From the NCBI GenBank assembly GCA_963703235.1, contig OY969802.1, forward strand, positions 930,001 to 994,000: a stretch of 64,000 bases of DNA. Direction: 5' to 3'. The position numbers were made by a program, and so were the translations under genes. This document shows, piece by piece, positions 54,483 to 62,427 of this stretch (position 1 is its first letter; every line of letters starts with the position of its first letter). The notes below the pieces were generated by a model. The model saw nothing but the letters and a program-made list of their open reading frames with translations, made no database searches and had not been told where the DNA came from. Source of the stretch: VRUE01 sp963703235. GTDB taxonomy: Bacteria; Actinomycetota; Thermoleophilia; Solirubrobacterales; 70-9.

Positions 54483-54596
54483 CGGGAGCTGGCACCACCC
54501 CCTCACTCGCAACTCGTCGACGGAGGGCCTTAGTGCTGTCGCCTCTAGGTTGGCTCTCCTCCCGCGCAAAACGTTCGGGGGTGGCACCAGCTCCCG
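54483..54596 (-). repeat. Family 1 stem-core element, copy 3
   Basis: Arms 54483-54502 and 54577-54596 form 20 pairs; two adjacent exceptions (C54493/A54586, A54494/C54585) are both G-U on the minus strand. Core read on the minus strand: ACGTTTTGCGCGGGAGGAG, GGCGACAGC, GTCGACGAGTTGCGAGTG. The stem sequence differs from all other copies. Confidence 0.85.
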
Positions 54597-54639
54597 TCCT
54601 CAGGCGGTACCCCCGACGTGCAAACAAGGGGCTTCGGGG

Positions 54640-54759
54640 CGGCAGGTGCCGGTGCCGCCTGTGAACGTTTTGCGCGGGAGGAGTGGAGCTGCTTGCGGCG
54701 ACAGCAGCAACCTCTCCATCGACGAGTTGCGAGTGAACAGGTGGTACCGGCACCTGCCG
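54640..54759 (+). repeat. Family 1 stem-core element, copy 4
   Basis: Arms 54640-54662 and 54737-54759 form 23 pairs with two G-U (54654/54745, 54657/54742), both on the plus strand. Core: ACGTTTTGCGCGGGAGGAG, GCGGCGACAGC, ATCGACGAGTTGCGAGTG. Head-to-head with copy 3, 43 bp apart. Ends 10 bp before the stop of the RpiR-type regulator. Confidence 0.85.
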
Positions 54760-54769
54760 TGCGCTGCAG

Positions 54770-55624
54770 CTACTTCAGTTTGTAAGCCCGGATGCGGTCT
54801 TTGTGGGCAGCTTCGTCCCTGGCGTACAACCCGTGGGCGAGGCCTTGAACGAGCGCCATCAGCGCGGTGTTGGAGCGGGCGAAGGAGGGGCTGTTCGACG
54901 AGTAGTACAGAGTCTGCTCGGCGTGCTCTCCGACCTCGGAGAGGGAGGCGTCGGAGATTGCCAGGGTCCTCGCGCGGCGGTGCAGGGCCAGTTTCATCGC
55001 CCGCAGCAACAGCGGGTGGGCGCGGCCGGAGGAGAGGACGATGACCAGCGTCTCCTCGTCGATCCGGCCCAGCCGCTGCAACGACTCGCCGCCGGTGCTG
55101 GCGACGATCTCGGCGCGGATGTCGAGCAGGCTGAGGATGTGGCGCAGGTAGCTGGCGAAGAAGGCCATCTGGTCGACGCCGACGATCACCACGCGCTGCG
55201 CTTCGGCCAGCGCCGCGACGGCGCCGTCGACCTGCTCGCGGGTCAGGTTGCGCGCCGTTTCCTCCAAGTTCGCGTGGTCGGCGCTGAGCGACCCCTCCAG
55301 CTCGGAGTGGTCGAAGGAGAAGAGGGCGCTGCCGCCGGCGGGCCCGCTGCCGGCCACCGCGGCGGTGCGGTACTCCTCGATCGCGGACTGCTGCAGCTCC
55401 GGGTAGCCCTCGAAGCCGAGGGCCTGGGAGAAGCGCACCACCGTCGATGACGAGGTGCTCGCTCTCCGGGCCAGCTCCTCGGCGGTGAGGAAGGCCGCCT
55501 CGTCGAGGTGGTCGACGATGTAGCGGGCGACGTCTTTCTGGGAGCGCGAGAACTCGTCGAAACGCTCCTGGATGTACTCGGAAAGGCTCTTGAGCTGGGG
55601 GGATTTGGTTGCGGTCTTGGTCAC
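54770..55624 (-). CDS. RpiR/MurR-family transcriptional regulator
   Basis: 284 residues from GTG 55624. An N-terminal HTH_6 domain (YIQERFDEFSRSQKDVARYIVDHLDEAAFLTAEELARRAS in segments, with SSSTVVRFSQALGFEGYPEL as recognition region) is followed by a SIS sugar-phosphate-binding domain (VVIVGVDQMAFFASYL, IVLSSGRAHPLLLRA). Such proteins sense phosphosugars. It may control the divergent small gene; the intergenic space there is under 50 bp. Confidence 0.9.
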   Translation of the reverse strand: MTKTATKSPQLKSLSEYIQERFDEFSRSQKDVARYIVDHLDEAAFLTAEELARRASTSSSTVVRFSQALGFEGYPELQQSAIEEYRTAAVAGSGPAGGSALFSFDHSELEGSLSADHANLEETARNLTREQVDGAVAALAEAQRVVIVGVDQMAFFASYLRHILSLLDIRAEIVASTGGESLQRLGRIDEETLVIVLSSGRAHPLLLRAMKLALHRRARTLAISDASLSEVGEHAEQTLYYSSNSPSFARSNTALMALVQGLAHGLYARDEAAHKDRIRAYKLK

Positions 55625-55672
55625 GGCGGTCCATTTCGCCGGGCCCGGTGCTTTCCCTTCCGATCTGGTTGT

Positions 55673-56068
55673 ATGCAGCGCGATATGACCCTCGAGCAGG
55701 CCCTCCGCCTCACCAATCGCAACATGGTCGCCTTCGACCTCGTCCTCGGCTCGGCGGCGATCGCCGCGCCGGAGGCGACGCTGCGGGTGCTGGGCCACGA
55801 CGAGCCTTCGCCCGACGCGGCACACCTGTTCCGCCGCTGCGGGCCGATCTGGCTCACCTTCGCCGCCGCCCACGCGCTGGCTGCCACTCGCGGAGAGCGC
55901 GAGGACTGGTGGGCGCTGGCCTGGCTGCGTGGGACCGAGATCGCGACCGATGCCCTCTGGGCCGGGTCGCCCGCCGTCAGCCGCCCCGGCGCCAAGCTCG
56001 GACTCCGCCTTGCCGGCGTCGCCAACCTGGCGATGGCAGCCGGCTTCGCCTGGCTCTCGAAACGATGA
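55673..56068 (+). CDS. Small membrane-associated hypothetical protein
   Basis: 131 residues; ATG at 55685 is an alternative start. Hydrophobic helices near 20-38 (NMVAFDLVLGSAAIAA), 60-75 and 110-128. No family recognised. It is divergent from the RpiR-type regulator and translationally coupled to the next gene (ATGA overlap at 56065). Confidence 0.65.
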   Translation: MQRDMTLEQALRLTNRNMVAFDLVLGSAAIAAPEATLRVLGHDEPSPDAAHLFRRCGPIWLTFAAAHALAATRGEREDWWALAWLRGTEIATDALWAGSPAVSRPGAKLGLRLAGVANLAMAAGFAWLSKR

Positions 56069-56394
56069 GCGAGAGCGCCGGGCAGCCCAGCAAACGCTGG
56101 AGCCTGCGCGGACGCGACGAGGAAGGCAACGAGGTCTGGCTGATCCGCAGCTTCGGCCAGAAGCTCTACCGCTGTCCGGGCTGTCACGGCGACATCGCGA
56201 TCGGCAGCGAGCACACCGTCGTCCAGTACGTGCTGCGCCTGGGCGGGACCGAACACCATCACTGGCATCGCCAGTGCGCCGAGGAAATGCTGATGCCGGA
56301 CCTGCGCGACCTGAAGCGGGTGCCCGCCTCACAGTCGTCCCAGTCGAAGCTCGAGGCCCGCGGCCGGCGCCCGTCGGGCCGTCGCCCCCGCTGA
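56065..56394 (+). CDS. Hypothetical protein with Cys/His motif
   Basis: 109 residues. CPGC near 37-40 followed by HHHWHRQC near 64-71 could bind zinc. The C-terminal 25 residues are basic (Arg/Ser-rich), suggesting nucleic acid contact. ATG overlaps the preceding stop (ATGA). A palindrome of 19-nt arms begins 8 bp after its stop codon. Confidence 0.7.
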   Translation: MSESAGQPSKRWSLRGRDEEGNEVWLIRSFGQKLYRCPGCHGDIAIGSEHTVVQYVLRLGGTEHHHWHRQCAEEMLMPDLRDLKRVPASQSSQSKLEARGRRPSGRRPR

Positions 56395-56401
56395 CCTTTT
56401 G

Positions 56402-56450
56402 GCCGACGGGACGAAAACGGAAGCCGGAGTGCCGTTTTCGGCCCGTCGGC
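56402..56450. repeat. Large palindrome at the start of a membrane protein gene
   Basis: Arms 56402-56420 and 56432-56450 (GCCGACGGG..CGAAAACGG with its complement) pair at 18 of 19 positions around an 11-nt loop. It follows the stop of the preceding gene like a terminator, but also contains the GTG start chosen for the next gene in its loop region. Confidence 0.75.
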
Positions 56451-57184
56451 GGCTTGTCGGGCTCTACGGTCGGATCGGCCGCACTTACCTGGCCTGGGCG
56501 CGGGTGCTGCTGCCGCTGGCGGTCGCCGTCTTCGTCCCGCTCGGCCTCGTCCACGCGATTCCGGTCCACGTCGAGGCGACCTCCTTCGACCTCGACGGCG
56601 GCATCAAGGTCTTCGGCGCCGCCCTGGCGCTGCTGCTGTTGACGATGACCGGGCTGCTCGGGGAGATCTTCTACACGGGGGCGGTCGCCATCGCGCTCAC
56701 CCACCCCCACGGCGGCGAGCCGCCGTCGCTGCGCGAAGTCGCTCGCATGGTCGACTACCGCACCCTGATCGTCGTCGACTTGGTCTTCGGCGTCCTCGTG
56801 GCAATCGGCTTCGTGGCCCTCGTCGTCCCCGGGATCCTTGCCTTCGTCTATCTCAGCCCGGCGGCGCCGGTGGTCGAGATCGAGCACCGCGGCGTCCGCG
56901 CCGCCCTCGCCCGCAGCGTCCGCCTCGTCCGCGGCCGCTTCTGGTATGTGCTGGCGGCGCTGGTGCCGATCGAGATCGCCAGCGACGCCGTCGGCGGCGC
57001 CGCCACGCACCTCGTCTACGACCTCTTCGGCGACTCGGTCCTCGCCGCCTGGCTTACCGACACCGCCTCCAACATCCTCCTCACCCCGATATTCGCGGTC
57101 GCCGTCGTGCTGCTGACGCTCGACCTGATCGTCGAGAAGGACGGCGCCAGCCCGCGGCTACACTCGGCTCCGCCAAGCTCATGA
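56429..57184 (+). CDS. Integral membrane protein
   Basis: About 251 residues from GTG 56429 (GGAAG lies 6 nt upstream); a TTG at 56399 would add ten residues encoded by the palindrome. At least four hydrophobic segments: LLPLAVAVFVPLGLVH, VFGAALALLLLTMTG, LIVVDLVFGVLVAIGFVALVV, and LLTPIFAVAVVLLTLDLIV. The EHRGVRAALARSVRLVRGRFW segment resembles the glycerophosphoryl diester phosphodiesterase membrane-domain/YciC-like proteins. Function unknown. Confidence 0.75.
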   Translation: MPFSARRRLVGLYGRIGRTYLAWARVLLPLAVAVFVPLGLVHAIPVHVEATSFDLDGGIKVFGAALALLLLTMTGLLGEIFYTGAVAIALTHPHGGEPPSLREVARMVDYRTLIVVDLVFGVLVAIGFVALVVPGILAFVYLSPAAPVVEIEHRGVRAALARSVRLVRGRFWYVLAALVPIEIASDAVGGAATHLVYDLFGDSVLAAWLTDTASNILLTPIFAVAVVLLTLDLIVEKDGASPRLHSAPPSS

Positions 57185-57256
57185 GCACCGCTTCGATACT
57201 CGCCGACTTCTGGAACGACCAGAATCCTGGCCGAAGAAAAGCAGGGGCTCTTCCTG

Positions 57257-57988
57257 GTGCTGGCGGGCTTCCTCCTCTCATTCGCGTTCATCCGCATGAG
57301 CACGCGGCTGATGCGCAGCCCGCGGGTGTCCTGGTGGCCCGGCAGCGTCGTCAGCGAGAGCGGCGTCCACCTGCACCATCTCGTCTTCGGAATTGTGACG
57401 ATGATGATCGCCGGCGCCGTCGGCTTCTCCGTCCTCGGCGACAGCCCCTACGCCGAGATCTGCGCTTTCGCTTTCGGCGTCGGCGCCGGGCTGACGATCG
57501 ACGAGTTCGCGCTCTGGGTGTACCTGGACGACGTCTACTGGGCGGAGGAGGGACGGGTCTCGATCGACGCCACGACGATCGCCGCCGCGACGATGGGCTT
57601 GATCCTGCTCGGCTTCAGCCCCTTCACCTTCGAGACCGGCTCGCTCGACCAGACGATCGGCAGCGCCGTCACCGCTCTGGTCGTCTTCGGCACGGTCACC
57701 GTCTGCTTCGCCAAGCAGCGGCTGCTGCACGGGACGATCGGCTTCTTCGTCTTCCCGGTCGCGCTCTACGGCGCCGCCCGGCTCGGCAAGCCCGGCTCGC
57801 CCTGGGCTCGCCGCCGCTACGGGGAGCGGCGCCCGGCGAAGCAGGAGAAGGCGGAGGGGCGCTTCCCGCCCGACCGCCGCACCGAGCGCTTCAAGAACGC
57901 CTTCCGCGACATCGTCGGCGGCAAGCCGAGCGAGGGTTTAGCGGACCTACGCCGCTTGGCGGAAGACTCTACTCGCCGATCGCCTTGA
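57257..57988 (+). CDS. Integral membrane protein with HLHH motif
   Basis: 243 residues from a GTG at 57257, but the true N-terminus may lie upstream. ESGVHLHHLVFGIV, GVGAGLTIDEFALWVYLDDVYW and EGRVSIDATTIAAA form a conserved-looking pattern with several membrane helices and a basic cytoplasmic tail. An ATG at 57181 overlapping the previous stop is in another frame; joining the two would need a frameshift near 57210. Its 3' end overlaps the convergent YjbQ gene by 20 bp. Confidence 0.7.
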   Translation: MLAGFLLSFAFIRMSTRLMRSPRVSWWPGSVVSESGVHLHHLVFGIVTMMIAGAVGFSVLGDSPYAEICAFAFGVGAGLTIDEFALWVYLDDVYWAEEGRVSIDATTIAAATMGLILLGFSPFTFETGSLDQTIGSAVTALVVFGTVTVCFAKQRLLHGTIGFFVFPVALYGAARLGKPGSPWARRRYGERRPAKQEKAEGRFPPDRRTERFKNAFRDIVGGKPSEGLADLRRLAEDSTRRSP

Positions 57989-58430
57989 TCACCAGCCGCT
58001 TCGGGCGGCGGCCGTCGAACTCGCAGTAGAAGACCTGCTGCCAGGGGCCGAGGTCGAGGCGGCCGTCGGTAATCGGCACGATCGCCTGGTGGTGCACGAG
58101 CAGGTTCTTGAAGTGGGCGTCGCCGTTGTCCTCGCCGCCGCGGTGGTGACGGTAGTCGCCGCCCTCGGGCAGCAGTTCCTCGGCCACCTCGTTGACCGAC
58201 GGCTTCCAGCTCGGCGGTGCGATCTTGTCGAGCCACTCGAGGGTGTCCTCGTGCAGCCCCGGCTCGTCGTCGTTGATCCAAACGCCGGCGGTGATGTGCA
58301 TCGCCGATACCAGCACCATGCCCTCGGCGATCCCGGCCTCGTCGACCGCCGCCTGCACGTCCTCGGTGATCCGGATCAGCTCGCGACGCTCGCCGGTGTT
58401 GAAGGTCCTGTAGACGGTGTTCGACTTCAT
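57969..58430 (-). CDS. YjbQ/UPF0047-family protein
   Basis: 153 residues from ATG 58430. VLVSAMHITAGVWINDDEP near 41-59, HRGGEDNGDAHFKNLLVH near 100-117 and LDLGPWQQVFYCEFDG near 128-143 are family signatures. Some members have weak thiamine phosphate synthase activity; the physiological role is unsettled. The start overlaps the stop of the SnoaL-like gene by 4 bp. Confidence 0.92.
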   Translation of the reverse strand: MKSNTVYRTFNTGERRELIRITEDVQAAVDEAGIAEGMVLVSAMHITAGVWINDDEPGLHEDTLEWLDKIAPPSWKPSVNEVAEELLPEGGDYRHHRGGEDNGDAHFKNLLVHHQAIVPITDGRLDLGPWQQVFYCEFDGRRPKRLVIKAIGE

Positions 58431-58822
58431 CTGCGCCCTCCCTCGGGGGCGATTGGCTGACCTGGCCAGTACGGCCACTCCTCGAACGCGTGGCAGCGGC
58501 CGTCGGCGTCGAGCTTGACGATCCAGAGGTCGAGGTACTCGGCGGGTCGCAGCTCGCCGTAGTGCACCTCGACGCGGACGACGCCGGTATCGCCGTCGAC
58601 GGCGACGATCTCGTGGTTCATCTCGAACGGCTCCTCGGCATCCTCGCGCTCGCGCTCCCATAGCTCGCCGATCGCGGCCTGGCCGCGGACGATCTCCGCA
58701 TACGGCGACATTCGGTAGGTCGCGTCTTCGGTGAAGAGCTCCTGGAGCGGCTCGACGCCCGCCGTCCGCCAGGCCCGCTCGTAGGCGGCAACCCAAGCCT
58801 CGATCTCGGCGCGGTCGGCGAT
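58427..58822 (-). CDS. SnoaL/NTF2-like small protein, start uncertain
   Basis: About 131 residues. EAWVAAYERAWRTAGVEPLQELFTEDATYRMSPYAEIVRGQAAIGELW in segments, then EYLDLWIVKLDADGRCHAFEEWPYWPGQP fits an NTF2-like alpha/beta fold. No ATG, GTG or TTG in frame is available near the expected start; an ATC (IADRAEIEAW) 5 nt after the kinase stop is used here. The alternative ATG at 58942 would overlap the kinase by over 100 bp. Confidence 0.7.
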   Translation of the reverse strand: MADRAEIEAWVAAYERAWRTAGVEPLQELFTEDATYRMSPYAEIVRGQAAIGELWEREREDAEEPFEMNHEIVAVDGDTGVVRVEVHYGELRPAEYLDLWIVKLDADGRCHAFEEWPYWPGQPIAPEGGRR

Positions 58823-58826
58823 TCGC

Positions 58827-60377
58827 CTAGCCCCTGCTCGCGCTGCAGACGGCGAACCCGATCTCCCGCGCGAGCCTTTCGCGCAGCGGGTCCTCGGCGT
58901 CGCGCCGGTCGCGCGCAGCGTCGATCCCGGACACGTCGCCATCTCGTGCGGCTGCGAGCGCCTGCCGGTCGGTCGCGTAGACCCTTTTCTGCGCCTCGAC
59001 GTATTCCCCGTAGACCTCGGCGAGCCGCGGGGGCGGCTTCAGTCCGCTCAATCCCCGGACGCGCTCTCTCGCGAACCGGACGAGGGCTTCCGCATAGGGG
59101 ACGTCCGCCGAGTACTCGCTTTCGAGATCGCGAACTTCCAGGTAGCGGCGCCGGCTCTCCTCGCAGATCGCGTCCGCTTTGGCGATCAGCTCCGACCTGG
59201 TCAGCGATTCGGGCTTGGGCTCAGACCGGGTCCCATCGCCCCGCGCATCCTGCTTGCTCGCCTGCGAACCGCCGCCGGCCGCCGCCGGCGGCTCGGAGTC
59301 GCCACCCCCACCGAACGCCACGACAGCGAGGACAACGGCAACGATCGCCGCCAGTCCGGCCAGAATGGCGAGACGGCGGCGGCCGGCGAGCCGCGCGGGA
59401 AAGGGCAACGACGGCTTCGGGCCGGGAAGCCGGGCCGTCTCCGTCTCGGCGTCCTGGCCCTGCGACTCCCCGATCGCCGCGGCGCCCGTCGCCACGGTGC
59501 GCTCCGGCAGCGTCGGCCGCTCGCCGCTCAACGCCGCCACGGCGGCCCGGCCCAGATCGCCGGCGGAGGGGTAACGGTCTCCCGGCTCCTTCGACATCGC
59601 CCTGATGACGACGTCGTCGAGCGCCATCGACACCTCCGGCACGTACAGCGAAGGCGCCGGCGGCGGGTCGTTGAGGTGGGCGTAGAGGCGGGCGGCCTCG
59701 CCGTCCTTCGGAAAGGGAACCTCGCCGGTCAGCAACTTGAAGAGCAGGCAGCCGAGCGCGTAGACGTCGACCCGCGCGTCGATCTCGCCGCCCGAGATCT
59801 GCTCCGGGGCAACGTAGTCGAGGGTGCCGACGAAACGCCCGGTCTGGGTCAGGCCCGACTCGGTGGCGACGTTGCGGGCGACGCCGAAGTCGGTGATGTA
59901 GGCGTGATCCTCGCCACCGACACCGGCGAGCAGGACGTTGGCGGGCTTGACGTCGCGATGGACGAGGCCGGCGGCGTGGATCGCGTCGAGCCCGTTGCCC
60001 ACCTGGGCGATCAGGGCCGCGGCAAGGGCGGGGTTCAGCCGGCCTTCGCGGGCGATCCGCTTGCCGAGATCGAAACCGGAGACATAGCGCATCGCAATGA
60101 AGGGGACCCCGTCCTCCTCGCCGGCGGCGTAGATCGGCACCACGTTCGGGTGCTCGATCGAGGCGGCGATCCTCGACTCCTCGGCGAAGCGGCGGGCGAA
60201 GACCTCATCGGCCGCCGCCTCAGGGGCGATCAGCTTCAGCGCAACGTGGCGCTCGAGCCCCGGCTCCATGGCCAGGTAGAGGACCCCCATCCCACCCCGG
60301 CCGAGCAGTCGCTCGATCCGGTAGCCGGCGAATCGATCTCCCTCGGAGAGCTCGATCAAGCGCGGGCCGTCGACCAT
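58827..60377 (-). CDS. Membrane Ser/Thr protein kinase (PknB-like) with extracellular domain
   Basis: 516 residues. The kinase domain (about 20-285) has GRGGMGVLYLA, the ATP lysine in ALKLI, HRDVKPANVLL, DFGVAR and APEQISGG, so it is catalytically complete. A juxtamembrane region leads to one membrane helix (LAILAGLAAIVAVVLAVVAF) near 336-355. The outer domain (about 165 residues) is helical and charged, with two cysteines, CEES near 405 and FAVC near the C-terminus, and lacks PASTA repeats. Confidence 0.93.
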   Translation of the reverse strand: MVDGPRLIELSEGDRFAGYRIERLLGRGGMGVLYLAMEPGLERHVALKLIAPEAAADEVFARRFAEESRIAASIEHPNVVPIYAAGEEDGVPFIAMRYVSGFDLGKRIAREGRLNPALAAALIAQVGNGLDAIHAAGLVHRDVKPANVLLAGVGGEDHAYITDFGVARNVATESGLTQTGRFVGTLDYVAPEQISGGEIDARVDVYALGCLLFKLLTGEVPFPKDGEAARLYAHLNDPPPAPSLYVPEVSMALDDVVIRAMSKEPGDRYPSAGDLGRAAVAALSGERPTLPERTVATGAAAIGESQGQDAETETARLPGPKPSLPFPARLAGRRRLAILAGLAAIVAVVLAVVAFGGGGDSEPPAAAGGGSQASKQDARGDGTRSEPKPESLTRSELIAKADAICEESRRRYLEVRDLESEYSADVPYAEALVRFARERVRGLSGLKPPPRLAEVYGEYVEAQKRVYATDRQALAAARDGDVSGIDAARDRRDAEDPLRERLAREIGFAVCSASRG

Positions 60378-60462
60378 GGCCGGACTCTAGCCCGGCGCCA
60401 CGCCTTAACCGAAGCTCCTCGGGAACCCCCAGCGTGCCCGAATACACTTGCCGAGGGGTCCA

Positions 60463-61236
60463 ATGAAGCGGCTGGCGCTCATAACCATTGTCTGCGGGGC
60501 GACGCTGCTGCTCGCCGGAGTCGCCCACGGCGAGTCCGAACGCGTCGGCAACATCATCGTCACCTTCGACGGTCGCTTTGCCCCCCATGCGCTGCCCCGC
60601 GATCGCGAGGCTCCCGTCACCGTCGACATCAGCGGCACCCTGAGGACCGCCGACGGCGAACGGCCGCCGCCGCTTCGCAGCATGTCCTTCGCTGTCGATC
60701 GGCACGGGAAGCTCTCGGCGCGGGGCCTGCCGGTCTGCTTGCCCGGCCGACTCGAGTCGACTTCTTCCAGCGAGGCGCTCTCCCGCTGCCGTAAAGCACT
60801 GGTCGGAAAGGGCGGCTTCGGCGCGAAAGTCGACTTCCCGGACCTCAAGTTCCCGGTCGAGGGCAGGCTGCTCGCCTTCAACACCCGCGCCCGGGGTCGC
60901 CCTGCAATCGCCCTTCACATCTACGGCTCGACTCCGGTCAAAGTGACTTTCGTGCTGATCCTCCACATCCACCACCCTTCCAGGGGCACTTTCGGCACGG
61001 TTCTCTCGACCCGGATCCCCAAGCTCGCGGCGGATCTCGGCTACGTCACCGACTTCTCGCTTTCCTTCGGCCGCCGCTACCGCCATCGAGGCGAGCCCCG
61101 CAGCTTCATCAGCGCCCGCTGTGCAGCGCCAGCCGGGTTCCCCGGCGCGCTCTTCAACTTCGTCCGCGGCAGCTTCACCTTCGCCAACGGGAAGACGGTG
61201 ACGACGACGCTGGCTCGCGACTGCGTTGTGCGCTAG
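60463..61236 (+). CDS. Secreted hypothetical protein
   Basis: 257 residues from ATG 60463; GAGGGG is 4 nt upstream. Signal peptide MKRLALITIVCGATLLLAGVAHG (in part) with likely cleavage near residue 23. The mature part is beta-rich with paired cysteines (VCLPG..SRCRKA, ARCAAP..RDCVV). No known domain. GC-rich codon use supports expression. Divergent from the kinase gene. Confidence 0.78.
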   Translation: MKRLALITIVCGATLLLAGVAHGESERVGNIIVTFDGRFAPHALPRDREAPVTVDISGTLRTADGERPPPLRSMSFAVDRHGKLSARGLPVCLPGRLESTSSSEALSRCRKALVGKGGFGAKVDFPDLKFPVEGRLLAFNTRARGRPAIALHIYGSTPVKVTFVLILHIHHPSRGTFGTVLSTRIPKLAADLGYVTDFSLSFGRRYRHRGEPRSFISARCAAPAGFPGALFNFVRGSFTFANGKTVTTTLARDCVVR

Positions 61237-61285
61237 GACAGGCCCTTAGAGTGCACTGACTCCAAGATGTGCCGACACCCACGGC

Positions 61286-62278
61286 TCATCTGACCTCCAT
61301 CTTGCGGGCACCGTAGACGATGTCCGCCGGGATCTGGCCGGCTGTCAGCCGGCCGTGGTGGATGCGCTCGAAGTTGTAGAAGCGCAGGTACTCCTCAAGG
61401 TCGCGTCTGAGGCTGGAGAGCGCAGGGTGGAGGTAGCGGGCAAAGGAAGGTCGCCAGCACTCGTCGAGGATCGTGCGGTGAAGCGCCTCGACGTTGCCGT
61501 TGGTCTGCGGGCGACCGGCGCGAATTCGGGTGTGCCGCGCCTTCAGCCGGGCAACGGTCTCTGAGAACTCGCCCTTGAACTCGTTGCCGTTGTCGGAGAG
61601 GAAGCGCTCCAAGTGCCAACCGGCCTCGCGCAGGTCCTTGGCGACTCGCCGGGCGAGCTTGGAGGTCTGCTTGGCGCTGGGGTTAGCGGGCTTTCCTTCC
61701 TTGCAGACCACCAGCTCCGCCCATGCATAGGAGGAGGCGACGTCGATCGCGGTGAGCTGCCAGATCGATCCCTGGGTGCCCTGCAGGCGGCCGACGTAGA
61801 AGCAGTCGATCCCGACCAGCTCGCCGGGGCGGGAGACGTCGATGTGGCGCTCTGGGCCGGGATCCCGCGGCGGCTCATAGGGAGCGGCGTAGCCGGCGAT
61901 CAACCCCAGTCGTTTGGCGCGGGTGTTGAGGCCGTGGCGGGAAAGCACCTTCCAGACCCCGTTGGGGGAGACGACGATGCCGCCCCAGCGGGGACGGGCG
62001 AGCTCTGAAGCGACACGCTTTGGCCCCAGCCCAGGATGGCCCAGCGAGAAGGCGACGATCCGCTCCTCGACCATCTTCGAGAGCTGGTTGGGCATCCGCG
62101 GCGCCCGCCGCTCCCTGGGCCGCAGCATCTCCAGACCGTGGCGGTCGACCGCTCGCTTCCAGGCGTAGTAGGTCGAGCGGTGCACCCCGAAGCGCCGGCA
62201 GGCCTGCGCGACGCTTGTGCGGGCGGCCTCGGCGAAGAGGGCTTGGCGATAGCCGAACAGCACGTCATCCTTGGTCAT
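61286..62278 (-). CDS. IS481-family DDE transposase
   Basis: 330 residues. N-terminal helix-turn-helix (SVAQACRRFGVHRSTYYAWKRA), then an RNase H-like catalytic domain with Asp in GIDCFYV, Asp in LSDNGNEF and Glu in NGNVEALH, the DDE triad. HLERFLSDNGNEF and FYNFERIHHGRLTAGQIPADIV are typical of IS481/IS3-like transposases. No frameshift or stop, so the element may be active. Confidence 0.94.
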   Translation of the reverse strand: MTKDDVLFGYRQALFAEAARTSVAQACRRFGVHRSTYYAWKRAVDRHGLEMLRPRERRAPRMPNQLSKMVEERIVAFSLGHPGLGPKRVASELARPRWGGIVVSPNGVWKVLSRHGLNTRAKRLGLIAGYAAPYEPPRDPGPERHIDVSRPGELVGIDCFYVGRLQGTQGSIWQLTAIDVASSYAWAELVVCKEGKPANPSAKQTSKLARRVAKDLREAGWHLERFLSDNGNEFKGEFSETVARLKARHTRIRAGRPQTNGNVEALHRTILDECWRPSFARYLHPALSSLRRDLEEYLRFYNFERIHHGRLTAGQIPADIVYGARKMEVR

Positions 62279-62334
62279 GCGACTCCCTTTCTGAACTTCA
62301 TTGGCGTGAAGCCAGGAGCCTGAGTCGCAGCGCG

Positions 62335-62368
62335 GACAGCCCCCGACCCAGCTGGGTCGGGGGCTGTC
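62335..62368. terminator. Perfect 34-bp palindrome inside the IS, upstream of the transposase
   Basis: GACAGCCCCCGACCCAG is followed directly by its exact complement. Located between the right terminal repeat and the transposase start. As RNA it would form a very stable hairpin in any transcript entering from outside. Confidence 0.8.
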
Positions 62369-62427
62369 TCGCTTGAAGGGCTATCGACCTCCCGGGAAGT
62401 GTCGGGAGAACTTGGAGTCAGCGCACC

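Larger units (their letters stand above)
61251..62426 (-). mobile_element. Complete IS481-type insertion sequence
   Basis: 1176 bp. Imperfect 27-bp terminal inverted repeats at 61251-61277 and 62400-62426 share GTGC-CTGACTCCAAG and CCGACA. A direct repeat CTTAGA flanks both ends exactly (61245-61250, 62427-62432), the 6-bp target duplication. One intact transposase gene. A 34-bp perfect palindrome lies upstream of the transposase (62335-62368). Confidence 0.92.

Noticed and set aside
54483..54759. Family 1 elements as integron attC sites
   Set aside because: attC sites keep their outer boxes and vary inside; these keep the inside and vary outside, and I see no GTTRRRY core site or integrase.
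57181..58029. Full plus-strand frame from 57181 to 58029 as a gene
   Set aside because: Beyond the first codons it is Arg/Pro-rich shadow sequence, while the neighbouring frame encodes coherent membrane helices.
58827..58942. ATG at 58942 as the start of the SnoaL-like gene
   Set aside because: It would overlap the kinase coding end by more than 100 bp and adds a low-complexity Arg/Ser/Gly segment typical of out-of-frame reading.
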